A program made the position numbers and the translations under genes. A model generated the notes under the pieces. The model saw nothing but the letters and a program-made list of their open reading frames with translations, did no database searches and had not been told where the DNA came from. This document shows positions 47,301 to 54,860 of a stretch of DNA of 64,000 bases, one piece after another. Each line of letters begins with the position of its first letter. The stretch's first letter is position 1. The stretch is from JADMIH01 sp035274425 (GTDB lineage: Bacteria > Chloroflexota > Chloroflexia > QHBQ01 > JADMIH01), in contig DATEOC010000092.1 in NCBI GenBank assembly GCA_035274425.1, positions 1-64,000 of the forward strand. The letters run 5' to 3'.

Positions 47301-48167
47301 TTCATATGGAGCTTCTGGGCACGTCTTGAAAAGGATTCAGGCAACTATGAAGAAGCTATAGACCGCTTGAGGCAAGGTTTGATTGCTATTCCTAGCAATA
47401 CGCAACTCTGGATGGAATGGGTCTATTTAGAAGAGAACCGCGGTAATCACACTGAAGCAATGCGGTTACTTGATCTCTCTATGCAAGCGCATCCAGGGAA
47501 CCGAGATCTTCAAGCACTTGAGCGGGCAATTCAGAAGAAGCAACTAAACACATCGCCGCGTCAGCATACGAAAAAGATATCAGCCCAGGAGGTTCAGATC
47601 GCAAGAAGCATACTAAAACAAGCGATAGGTATGAAAGCAAAGGGAAACTACGAAGAAGCACGTCGGCTGTTTCAGCAAGGGACCGAGATTTCTCTGATAC
47701 AAGCTGAGAGCTGGACAGGGTGGGCCATAATGGAGGGGAATCTTGGTAATTATGAGAAAGCAGATACACTAATTGAACAAGGATTAGCAGTGAGTCCCGA
47801 GAATCCGGCGCTTTGGTTAAACCGCGGGTTATTAAAGAAGAACCATGGGGATTACGACGGCGCTCGGCGTGTATTCCAAAATGGCATTGACGCTACCAGA
47901 GGCAATGCGCACGTATGGATGGGATGGGCACGCCTTGAAGCGGATTTAGGCAACTCTGAAGAGGCTCGCCGCCTCTTCGAGGATAGCCTTATCGCCAATC
48001 CTGGGAACGCCGAGATATTAAGACGTTGGGCGCAAATGGAACAGTCTTGTGGGCAAACCGCTATTGCGGGGCGTCTTCTATCCGACGCTCACAACAATAC
48101 AAAACGGATTAAACGGTTAGATCCTAACAAGCGAGAACCGAATGGCGACGAGGTGAATACTGTATAA
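44361..48167 (+). CDS. STAND-type P-loop protein with TPR/HAT repeats and an N-terminal GG-motif module
   Basis: A 1268-residue protein; ATG 44361 follows CAGGAG. Residues ~18-42 carry VGSVSLGGDIHDTLIVTGNG, a motif shared with the partner gene downstream. The NTPase core has P-loop GLAGEGKT at 112-119, Walker-B-like PLVLCFDQAD near 160 and a sensor-like VLANART. From about residue 420 to the end are some twenty TPR/HAT-type repeats of 34 residues with the consensus W..WA.ME...GN.E.ARELF. Several repeats are almost identical at DNA level (segments starting near 45895, 46302, 46404 and 46611, and a second pair near 46717 and 46819), showing recent internal duplication. It is likely an NLR-like sensor whose solenoid recognises a target; the effector function is inferred to lie in the partner. 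Confidence 0.85.
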   Translation: MDTNPGVEGSLIMAAAVGSVSLGGDIHDTLIVTGNGNIISVGNQGTFQFYLLDQRFRERQLLRTPAAFYDGTRPSWANIGRDEDAHRVLYGQVRSFVEDGLLPPQRIGLILGLAGEGKTTLLMRLAWDLSEAGYPVLWKHSGKAFLTSDPNYERLYSKPLVLCFDQADEEGDLSALVTDLSENGIPFVVLANARTHEWHNSGIEPRLRRAARLQSFSITQLERTEVELLLDKLANANKLGALANMTRSSQVDHFLDQLKANGQLLPALLTARYAGTSFDSIIEDVLRKIYQRQHGSFLLQAHAVISAVHRFGYGLSRKNLASILGIPEAQVSPRVLSALMGELLEVTLGGTGRLYTRHPVIADHVFSLCISNRFVPEAEYIYESIISSLADSNKTEPFNSDRKLLTRIPMSLRRLGEYDLTRRIFQQVDSSGNGSSFLWLQWALTESKVGNYGKARDLFRQARDVSPSNPYITREWAQMERKLGNVEDARSLFGQSIKADPTDGNAWQAWAVMEKEQGNIERARELFRKSTNVDPLNVATWQAWALLEKKQGNIDGWIVLCQQAIDLDPNSPEGLHLRALMEKEKRRFEEARLLFRQVSVVRPDDLNALQTWAAMEEKNGNTELARELFQRIIDAIPDDVYTWQAWAIMEKEQGNIERARELFRKSTDVDPTDAKSWQAWAVMEKEQGNIERARELFQQASSCNPRDAYVWQPWASMEHHMGNIELARELYQHAVDCDSQNRHTWRQWAIMEKEQGNIERARELFQRAVDSGPKDQLTWKMWILSEKENGNIEQARELFKRALEVRPTDRYLLEAWPTMEKENGNIEQARELFKRALEVRPRNRDLLAAWLAMEKENDSYVDHIVQFFAQLEDRREGAGAIHMLAIWAKKQGNYEQARELFQQSVSINPNNPHIWEDWASMEGDLDNTETARRLFSKAVESDPANSHPWHKWAQFEEEQGNIERARELLRSGADTNPANPFIWSFWARLEKDSGNYEEAIDRLRQGLIAIPSNTQLWMEWVYLEENRGNHTEAMRLLDLSMQAHPGNRDLQALERAIQKKQLNTSPRQHTKKISAQEVQIARSILKQAIGMKAKGNYEEARRLFQQGTEISLIQAESWTGWAIMEGNLGNYEKADTLIEQGLAVSPENPALWLNRGLLKKNHGDYDGARRVFQNGIDATRGNAHVWMGWARLEADLGNSEEARRLFEDSLIANPGNAEILRRWAQMEQSCGQTAIAGRLLSDAHNNTKRIKRLDPNKREPNGDEVNTV

Positions 48168-48258
48168 TATTCGCGGTACCGATGAAATGTACGTCATGTC
48201 CGGCTCATACGTTACGTACTGATATGCAAGCTGGTGTGATTACCCAAGGAGGCGAACG

Positions 48259-48696
48259 ATGGATATTTCGCAGATGGCCCAAGAAGTAACCCGCTTTCTC
48301 CTGCCATTCATGCCGTTCTTACTCAAAATGGGAGAAGCCTCAGCAAGTGAGGCTGCCAAGAAGTTCGGAGCCGCAGCATGGGATAAGGCACAAAGCCTTT
48401 GGTCTAAATTGCGCCCTCATGCTGAAGCACAACCTGCTGCAAAGGAAGCATTACAGGACAGTGCTGATATGCCAGGCGATACGGACGCCGAGGCTGCCTT
48501 GCGGTTGCAAATCAAGAAGCTCCTGAGCAATAATCCGACGTTGGCCGATGAGATTAATGAACTGTGGGCTAAAACGCGGGACGTAGGTTCTTCTGTAATA
48601 GCAAGCGGAGAACGCTCAGTGGCTATTGGAGGCACTGCCAGTAATAGTTCGATTATTACTGGGGACCATAATAGACTACGTGTTGACAAAGAATGA
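48259..48696 (+). CDS. Small partner of the STAND-TPR protein with C-terminal GG...TG.xN motif
   Basis: A 145-residue protein with AAGGAGG before ATG 48259, 91 bases after the STAND-TPR gene. Residues ~1-35 contain a hydrophobic, possibly membrane-associated helix (FLLPFMPFLLKMGEASASEAAKKFG). The middle is helical and the last 30 residues read ERSVAIGGTASNSSIITGD followed by HNRL. This tail aligns with residues 18-42 of the upstream STAND protein. Tails of this kind recur next to bacterial STAND and TIR genes; a docking role is inferred. The N-terminus could be the effector, acting at the membrane. Confidence 0.75.
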   Translation: MDISQMAQEVTRFLLPFMPFLLKMGEASASEAAKKFGAAAWDKAQSLWSKLRPHAEAQPAAKEALQDSADMPGDTDAEAALRLQIKKLLSNNPTLADEINELWAKTRDVGSSVIASGERSVAIGGTASNSSIITGDHNRLRVDKE

Positions 48697-48734
48697 GGTT
48701 CACAGACCTTGCGAGCGAAGAATCGGAGGTTCTC

Positions 48735-48759
48735 TTCGTCTAACTGGTACATAGACGAA
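48735..48759. promoter_or_regulatory. Putative recombinase or operator site S3
   Basis: Half-sites TTCGTCTAA (48735-48743) and ATAGACGAA (48751-48759) with a seven-base spacer, CTGGTAC; eight of nine positions are symmetric. It has the same half-site and spacing as S2, so S2 and S3 bracket the STAND-TPR gene and its partner exactly. Confidence 0.6.
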
Positions 48760-48854
48760 ATTCAGAATACCACTAAGGTAAGTAGAAGTCAAGAGACCAG
48801 ATCAGGGGCATAATGACGTCAGGCCGTCGGGGCGGCTAAACGGTACCTGAGGCT

Positions 48855-50081
48855 TCAACGGCGTGGTACCACTACATCGATCGCCTGGGGCTGCCGCAAG
48901 TCGAGCAGGAACCTGAGCAGCCCTTGTTGGTGCGAGTCTACCGTCTTTGACTGTCCACGACCAGTGTCCAGGCCCATACCGGTATCAAGGAGCTCGCCCA
49001 GCCCCCAGTGGGCCCACACCCCATAGCGAGTGAAGTAGAACCCTATCCGACGTATCTCGTAGTCGTCGCGCTCGTCCATCAATGCGTAGGTAAGTATCTG
49101 CCTCAGCACAACCAGCATTCCCGAGGGCTCTATCCGCTTGGCAGACTTGAAGTCTATCAGGGAGCCGGTCCCCTCCTTGCTACGCACTATCAGGTCCCCG
49201 TCAGCTGGGAGGCGTGTGCTCCCAGCGAAGGTTGGGTTGGCCGCTATCACCCTCGGTGGCTGCTCTCCCCGCCTAGCAGGATTGCGGTGCCATAGTGCCA
49301 GTTGAGCGGCGAGATCGCAGCGCAGCAATTGTAGCCTACCGGACCCCCCAGCACGCCCCTGCCTGCACGCTACAGCGGCCAACTCCTCTAACGTCAGCGT
49401 AGATGCATGAGCACGGGCATGGCACAGGTAGGCGAAGAGGGGCCACGCGCGCTCCAGTTCCCTGACTATCTGGACTGAGGCATCGCGTTGCCGGGCGACA
49501 GTCATGTCATCCGTGCTCCCAGCCCTGGTTCCTGTTCCTGTTCCGGTTCCAGGTCCAGGGCCTCCAGCGCCGGAGCGATGCCCCCAGAAGTCGGAACGAC
49601 CCGCATGGCCGGAGGCGTACAGCGCACTGCGGTAGCCAGAAGGCGTGAGGAGAGGCGTGAAATCGAAGCGAGTCGCCCCAAGGGCGAGGGCAGGCGCGCA
49701 ATCTGCGAGCAGTGCGGACGCAGCATGGGCCAGCGAGCCTCTCTTACCTCCCCATGCCCTGGTGAAGGCGCTTCTGGCGGGATCGCCACCCCACTGCCTG
49801 GTGAACTCCATGCGCATGCGATAGTCGATGGCACCTCCCAGCTGGCCGTAGTCATAATAGCGCAGCCCGGGAGTGTCTACGGGGATGCTGGGGATGCTAT
49901 CATTGCCGGCGTTTTGATGATCCAACGGCTCGCTCGTTGTATTGGCGGCCTGTACCCGCGCAGCTAGTTCGCGTGACACCTCGCGCAGCCCTGGGTAATT
50001 ACTCTGCCACCATAGAGCCAGCGGCTGGCGCGGCTTAAGCCACTCCGTGACTGTTCCTGACAATTCGGGAAACGCTGACAT
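48855..50081 (-). CDS. PD-(D/E)XK-like hypothetical protein
   Basis: About 408 residues. Start taken at ATG 50081 (MSAFPELSG); a TTG at 50156 would add 25 unlikely residues. Near the C-terminus, ADGDLIV...GSLIDFKSAKR has the D...D-x-K shape of a PD-(D/E)XK nuclease, followed by QILTYALMD.RDDYEIRRIGFYFTRYG, a common element of such proteins. A Gly/Thr-rich linker, GPGTGTGTGTRAG, divides it, and that tract contains short DNA repeats. The family is not recognised further. It is GC-rich compared with neighbours, suggesting a different origin. Confidence 0.7.
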   Translation of the reverse strand: MSAFPELSGTVTEWLKPRQPLALWWQSNYPGLREVSRELAARVQAANTTSEPLDHQNAGNDSIPSIPVDTPGLRYYDYGQLGGAIDYRMRMEFTRQWGGDPARSAFTRAWGGKRGSLAHAASALLADCAPALALGATRFDFTPLLTPSGYRSALYASGHAGRSDFWGHRSGAGGPGPGTGTGTGTRAGSTDDMTVARQRDASVQIVRELERAWPLFAYLCHARAHASTLTLEELAAVACRQGRAGGSGRLQLLRCDLAAQLALWHRNPARRGEQPPRVIAANPTFAGSTRLPADGDLIVRSKEGTGSLIDFKSAKRIEPSGMLVVLRQILTYALMDERDDYEIRRIGFYFTRYGVWAHWGLGELLDTGMGLDTGRGQSKTVDSHQQGLLRFLLDLRQPQAIDVVVPRR

Positions 50082-50150
50082 CGCTGATATTGTGTTCCTC
50101 TCTGTTCGCTGTCTTGTCAGTCTAGCCCAAGACGACCCCTCTCGCAAGCA

Positions 50151-50289
50151 CCTCAAGAAGGTGCGAATGCGGCAAATGGCGCAGGCTCATTCCTGCGAGG
50201 CCGGTACTCGTGCAGCGTGAAGCTCTTCCACAGGGCGGGCCGGTTGTAGAAGCGGGCGAAGTCCCTCAGGCGCTGCGTGGTCCAATCAT
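50151..50289 (-). pseudogene. Coding-like remnant
   Basis: An open minus-strand frame encodes DWTTQRLRDFARFYNRPALW and continues KSFTLHEYRPRR to a stop around 50154. It has protein-like composition but no start; it looks like the 3' end of a lost gene. The family is not identified. Confidence 0.3.
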
Positions 50290-50620
50290 GGCGCACCTGC
50301 TCAGGGCATTCAGGTCCATCACGGGCTGGCAGTACGGCTCCCCACCCAACTTAATGACCATCTGAGCGCGCCCGTATTGCCCCTGCTTAAGGAGATGGGA
50401 TATAAGGCGGCCTTCGTGGGGCAGGATGGCTTGGAAAATACCGAGATCGAATGGGATAGGTTTGATTGCCTCTTCATCGGCGGCAGTACTAAATGGAAAG
50501 TAGGTCCGCATGCGTACCGGCTTATCCAGGAAGCGAGGGAGAGAGGTAAATGGGCACATCTAGGGCGCGGCAATTCGAGGAGACGCGTGCTCGCATGGTC
50601 TTTGAGTAGGGAGCGCCGGG
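50288..50620 (+). pseudogene. Decayed phage-type protein gene
   Basis: Two frames together resemble a phage-associated protein family with the motifs PLLKEMGYKAAFVGQDGLE, DCLFIGGSTKWK and ARERGKWAHLGRGNSRRR. A frame change near 50365 joins MAHLLRAFRSITGW to the main part, and homology appears to stop soon after SRRR. I know the family only as a conserved phage/actinobacterial protein; the function is uncertain. Confidence 0.45.
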
Positions 50621-50881
50621 TACGTAGAGCTGGCGCCGCCTTTGCGTGTCTAGCTGCCCGTCTTAGGGTTGCACCGGAAGTTCCATTCAGTTATATAATA
50701 CGATGAACCCAACATGCCGATTGATAAATATACGGGTATGCGAGCTTGGTGACTCTCGGGTTATCCGTATGTGTAGATGGCGGTAGCGGTTACACGGCTA
50801 TGAGTTCACAAGTCAAAGTCTGTTCTAGCTTTTACGCCTAGACGAGGCCTCGATGCCCCTTACATCAGCAAACCACACAAC
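50621..50881. other. Intergenic region upstream of the membrane-Uma2 gene
   Basis: AT-richer sequence that presumably holds the promoter of the gene at 50882. No ribosome binding site is visible immediately before that gene. Confidence 0.4.
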
Positions 50882-53119
50882 ATGAGCGATATATTCGGGT
50901 CCGACAATCTCAATAACCGGGATGATAGCAACGCACGCGACGATGGGCGACCGCGGATCATTTTCGCCACGTTTCGCGCCTCTGGCTCAGGTCCCTACGA
51001 GCAGAGTCGTCCCATACTCTCGGACGTAGGTTATTCAGTGTTCTCTGCTTCAAGTTCGTCCACCTGGTTCTTGATGGTCTTCTTCATTTGGGTTTTCCAA
51101 TTCCAGCTCAGCCCATCCAAGGAGTTAATCACTCAGATCGCAGGGTCGAGCGTAGAATTGGCTGCCCTGGCCATTGCCGTGTTAGCGTTGCTCCTGCAAC
51201 TGAATAAGGCAGATAGATGGTTCAAGCTCGGCCTTCTCCTTGTCGCGTTCCTTTTCACTAGCGTTGTGGTGAGTGGCTTCTACATCGCGCTCACCTGGCA
51301 AGAAGCCTTCGGAGCGTCACAACAGGTCACAGTTGCCGTTGTCGGATTGCTCGGTATATCCGCAGTCCTCCAGATCGACTGGAAGGCAATGAAAGGTTTT
51401 CTAAGGACAACAGGAATTCCATACTTCTCACGTTACCTGCGACGGCGCCGTAAGCGGACCTCCACAGTCTCTGCCGTACCCGATTCACCTGAGCCGGATA
51501 TAGATGGCTTGACTGACGAAAATGCTCCACCCGACACCATCAGCCTGGCCGCGTCGTTGGGAAGAGTGAAGGGTTCTCTTCGGATTAGGGTCGGTATCCA
51601 GTTCACTCTGCCTGTTGGTCTGGTGTGGTTGCCTGGCCTCAGCACAGTTACAACCATTCTAGTGCTATTCTTAGGCTCGATGCTCTCCCTCATGATACTC
51701 ATGTTAGTAACTACCATATCGGTTTTGAGGTCTAAGCAGACTGCGGGAAAAGAGATCGAGACGCAGCGGGAAGACCCCTTTATCGGCACTCTACGCACGC
51801 GGTACGAGGAAGATATAAGAGTGCTGATTCGCATCGGTGAACTGAAAGCTGGAATAGAAAACGCATTGATTAGCCTTCAAAGGGAGGAAATACGATTAGC
51901 TCGAAGAGACAATCCGGGTGTAGCACGGCTTGGGAATATTCCCGCACTTATCACATGGGCGGAGCTCAAGCAGCATCTTCGCGGGACCGGGGTTAAGGAT
52001 GATGAGCAACTGCTGGAGCGAGCCTTGGACGCGCTCAAGCGCGAGGCCAGGGTATTTTGCGACGGATACCGAAACAGTATATGGCTAGTGCCAACTGAAG
52101 CGGAGATATCGACTTGTGTTACGGCTTTGCAAACCCTCCAACTCATATTTGCGGACCCTTGCCAGGAGCACAACGTGAAGCGGGATAGGCCCTGCATGAA
52201 TGAAATTGACGTTACGACGTTGGCGAACTGGCTAGCGAAGGAGTGCAGTTTCCCCTTGCCCGTGGTGCGGGAGTACATGTTACCGAGAGTACTTAAGGTA
52301 CTATTGGACGAAACGCATTACGTGCATCATGAGGTCCAGCTTTCGACCCATCCTGTGCATCTATTCGTCAGTCGGATGCTAGCGTTGAGCTATGATGATT
52401 GGGAAAGTTACATTGAGCCGGTTCTAAGCGATCTCAACAGTTCTCGCCGCGATCTCTCGGAACTGTCGGAACGGGTGGTAGCCCGTCTCCTAAAGAGTGT
52501 TCCTCATATAAACAGCGCCACAGTTGGCTCCTATCATTGGGCTCCGATAGCATACGCCCTTGCAGGAGAGGATATCTGGGGGCGGAGCGCACTCGGCTGG
52601 ATATTCGCCACGAGCCGGCTATATGGAAGTCTGAGCCGCTACAAGCCGGGCCGCAACTGGACGGATCCCACAACGGGAGTGACTTATTCGGAGCATACCG
52701 GTTATGCCGAGCGTAATGATATGTCTGGTAACCTAAGCCGATTAACATCCAGTTCGCCCTATCGTCAGCGGACCAATCATGACATCGGCTACTTTATTGG
52801 TAAGGGGTATCTCCCTGGAACAGGACGCACCGTAGAGGTCAATAAGCTCTTATTTGTCATAGAGGTACGATCAAAGGGCGATTATGGCCCAGCAGCCGAA
52901 GAAGCTTTTGCTGACAGGAGGGCTGAATACTTCAGGAATGGTGTTCTTGTCGTCTGGGACATAGACTTGGTCCGGTCTGATACAATTCGTGCATATATCT
53001 TTAGATTACCTGAGTACGCTATCATCTCTCGACGTAGCGACAATGCTTCAGGGAAACCAGCGCTATGGAACTGGGTCTTCCCGGTTGATGATCTGTTTCC
53101 ATTTGAGGGTCCCAATTAA
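50882..53119 (+). CDS. Multi-pass membrane protein with C-terminal Uma2-like nuclease domain
   Basis: A 745-residue protein. Hydrophobic segments occur at about 61-76, 92-107, 118-139, 149-166 and 242-285. A helical cytoplasmic middle follows, and the C-terminus (about 650-740) reads LLFVIEVRSKGDYGPAAEEA then RAEYFRNGVLVVWDIDL, the pattern of the Uma2/DUF820 branch of PD-(D/E)XK nucleases (E-V at the core, K/R-rich helix, VVWDID). Fusion of Uma2 to a membrane region is unusual to me. No Shine-Dalgarno precedes ATG 50882. An HTH-TIR gene follows 130 bases downstream in the same direction, which points to a shared defence role. Confidence 0.7.
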   Translation: MSDIFGSDNLNNRDDSNARDDGRPRIIFATFRASGSGPYEQSRPILSDVGYSVFSASSSSTWFLMVFFIWVFQFQLSPSKELITQIAGSSVELAALAIAVLALLLQLNKADRWFKLGLLLVAFLFTSVVVSGFYIALTWQEAFGASQQVTVAVVGLLGISAVLQIDWKAMKGFLRTTGIPYFSRYLRRRRKRTSTVSAVPDSPEPDIDGLTDENAPPDTISLAASLGRVKGSLRIRVGIQFTLPVGLVWLPGLSTVTTILVLFLGSMLSLMILMLVTTISVLRSKQTAGKEIETQREDPFIGTLRTRYEEDIRVLIRIGELKAGIENALISLQREEIRLARRDNPGVARLGNIPALITWAELKQHLRGTGVKDDEQLLERALDALKREARVFCDGYRNSIWLVPTEAEISTCVTALQTLQLIFADPCQEHNVKRDRPCMNEIDVTTLANWLAKECSFPLPVVREYMLPRVLKVLLDETHYVHHEVQLSTHPVHLFVSRMLALSYDDWESYIEPVLSDLNSSRRDLSELSERVVARLLKSVPHINSATVGSYHWAPIAYALAGEDIWGRSALGWIFATSRLYGSLSRYKPGRNWTDPTTGVTYSEHTGYAERNDMSGNLSRLTSSSPYRQRTNHDIGYFIGKGYLPGTGRTVEVNKLLFVIEVRSKGDYGPAAEEAFADRRAEYFRNGVLVVWDIDLVRSDTIRAYIFRLPEYAIISRRSDNASGKPALWNWVFPVDDLFPFEGPN

Positions 53120-53251
53120 CCCGATACGTCTCGGATCCAACATCGTTGCCGTACGTTGGAGCCTTGCTCGATGGAATTCCAGCCGCGCGTGCTGCAATTG
53201 GTGGGCAGAGGATAACGTCAATATGCCTCTGAAGGTGACAGGAGAACAGGA

Positions 53252-54034
53252 TTGACCGAGGCTCTTACATTCGCGCAGTGGTTCAAACGGCGCTCCCGCG
53301 AGCTAGGCATCTCGGTGAAACAGTTACACCGTCTCCTTATATTATCTGTTTCATCCATTGAGAAAGTACTGAGAGGTGACCCACCATCAAAGGGGTTCGC
53401 GTTAGAAGTAGCCCATTTATTTGCTATCCCTGACGACCAACGTGATGCATTCGTGGAGTGGGCACGTGGCGAGGGTGGTCTCCCTTCCTCAGGAGCAGTA
53501 GATGCGGAGATAGATGGAACAGCAAAGGCGCAAAGCAAAGCGGATGGGCCTATTAGAGATAGAATGCCGTGGTTGGATCCTCCTGCTGGACATGATTCTA
53601 TTCGGGTGTTCTTGTGCCATGCTTCAGAAGACAAGCCCACTGTTCGCGACGTCTATTTTCGCGTCAGGGCTGCGGGCTTTTCAGTCTGGCTCGATGAAGA
53701 GGACCTCCTTCCAGGCCAGGACTGGCGGGTAGAGATACCAAGGGCGGTGAAGCACTCGGACGTTGTGCTGGTATGTCTCTCAAAGCGAGCTGTGACCAAG
53801 GCTGGATACGTTCAAAAGGAGCTTGGATCTGCCCTCGATATTGCTGAGGAGCAGCCAGAAGGCACGATCTATTTGATACCGGTGCGCCTGGAAGAATGTG
53901 AGGTACCGAACCGATTGGAGCAGTGGCAGCGGGTCGACCTTTTCAGTCTTGGATCACAATCAGGTTACTCCTGGCAAGGTTACCGTAAGCTGTTCCGTGC
54001 GCTTCGCGAGCGTGCGCGGCAGCAAAATCAATGA
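53252..54034 (+). CDS. HTH-TIR domain protein
   Basis: A 260-residue protein starting with TTG 53252 after GGAG. Residues ~5-75 form a Cro/CI-like helix-turn-helix (FAQWFKRRSRELGISVKQLH, SSIEKVLRGDPPSKGFALEVAHLF). A linker precedes the TIR domain from about residue 117: RVFLCHASEDK, then FSVWLDEEDLLPGQDW, DVVLVCLS and YVQKELG with the likely catalytic Glu190. Bacterial TIR domains of this type degrade NAD or make cyclic ADP-ribose signals. Linking TIR to DNA-binding HTH suggests autoregulation or DNA-triggered activation; that is inference. Confidence 0.85.
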   Translation: MTEALTFAQWFKRRSRELGISVKQLHRLLILSVSSIEKVLRGDPPSKGFALEVAHLFAIPDDQRDAFVEWARGEGGLPSSGAVDAEIDGTAKAQSKADGPIRDRMPWLDPPAGHDSIRVFLCHASEDKPTVRDVYFRVRAAGFSVWLDEEDLLPGQDWRVEIPRAVKHSDVVLVCLSKRAVTKAGYVQKELGSALDIAEEQPEGTIYLIPVRLEECEVPNRLEQWQRVDLFSLGSQSGYSWQGYRKLFRALRERARQQNQ

Positions 54035-54149
54035 TGGCTAGGCAGTCTATCAAGCCGACCTGGCCAATGTAAGTTTTCGATTGACCCGGGTGGCACCCAG
54101 GCACCATTGATTGGCACATGGTCAGCCACAGGTGCATTCGAGACAATGG

Positions 54150-54464
54150 TTAGCTGCCGTCAGTCTCCCGATCAAGTATGTTCGCCAGGTCCCCACCGGC
54201 CATAAGCTCATTGAACTGGTCGTCCGTGAGAGGCGCAGCGCTTTCTCTCTCGATGGGCTGTACCTGTTCGATCAGGTTGAAGGGAATAAACACAACATTG
54301 TCCCTGCCGATAACTATAACCTGCCCATTGCTGTAATCAGGCACGAAGCCGACGAACTGGTCACCAGCGGACTCAATGGAGGTCCTCATATAGTCTGCCG
54401 ACAGAAAGGGGGTTTCTGTATTCCAATATCTATCGGTGATCTCCTTACTTGGAGAATGCGTCAT
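54150..54464 (-). CDS. Small hypothetical protein, 104 residues
   Basis: The pattern DQFVGFVPDYSNGQVIVIGRDNVVFIPFNLIEQVQP reads as a small beta-rich domain followed by an acidic, helical tail. I do not recognise the family. No Shine-Dalgarno is evident before ATG 54464. The gene converges on the HTH-TIR gene. The opposite strand is also open here, but its composition is less protein-like. Confidence 0.5.
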   Translation of the reverse strand: MTHSPSKEITDRYWNTETPFLSADYMRTSIESAGDQFVGFVPDYSNGQVIVIGRDNVVFIPFNLIEQVQPIERESAAPLTDDQFNELMAGGDLANILDRETDGS

Positions 54465-54629
54465 GGCTAATTAGGCCTAGCGACGAAATTTACAACGCTA
54501 AGAGGCGCAGAGCACTTTAAGCCTGAATCTGCTGCTATCTACGGCGCGGAGCTTCCCTTAGGAACTAAGTTCCCTGGTCCCCTAGTTTAGAACCAGCCCA
54601 AAGCCAACAAATCGTCGATAATGGAAACT

Positions 54630-54772
54630 ATTCAAAATCGGGGGCTAGAAGTATGTAATCCTTGCCTGGCAAGGACCCGCTGTAGATGCCGGGGAGCGAA
54701 CCAGGGGATAGCAACTCGAGAGTAAACGCAAGCAAGTTGCCACCTTCAAAAGTCTAGCCCCCGATTTTGAAT
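54630..54772. repeat. 143-base unit with perfect 20-base inverted termini
   Basis: ATTCAAAATCGGGGGCTAGA at 54630-54649 and its exact reverse complement at 54753-54772 enclose 103 bases. The inside holds further pairings: CCTTGCCTGGCAAGG at 54659-54673, and GCAACT with AGTTGC. It could be a structured RNA, a MITE, or the remains of an insertion-sequence end. No flanking duplication was recognised. It lies 3' of tnpB. Confidence 0.65.
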
Positions 54773-54818
54773 GGTCTCCAAACTGACGGCCAAACTTCCA
54801 AAAAGAGCATTCATAAGC

Positions 54819-54860
54819 CTGTGACATACTGCTGGGGCTAAAGCCCCGCAGCTTCTTGCT
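54819..54860 (-). ncRNA. Probable omega-RNA 3' hairpin and right end of the TnpB element
   Basis: Immediately after the tnpB stop, the minus strand folds into a strong hairpin with the core GGGGCTTTAGCCCC, followed by AGCAGTATGTCAC. Such sequence at the 3' end of tnpB is where the guide-bearing omega-RNA of IS605/IS1341-type elements usually ends. The element would end near 54819 and the guide would extend into flanking DNA; this boundary is inferred. Confidence 0.5.

Noticed and set aside
49488..49967. Plus-strand frame rich in Gly, Ser and Arg within 48855-50081
   Set aside because: It is a shadow of the GC-rich minus-strand gene and its GT-repeat linker.
50820..50850. A fourth copy of the TTCGTCTAA site near CTAGACGAGG
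   Set aside because: Only part of one half-site matches and no opposing half-site lies seven bases away.
54111..54470. Plus-strand frame opposite the 104-residue gene
   Set aside because: It overlaps completely and has a less protein-like composition than the minus-strand reading.
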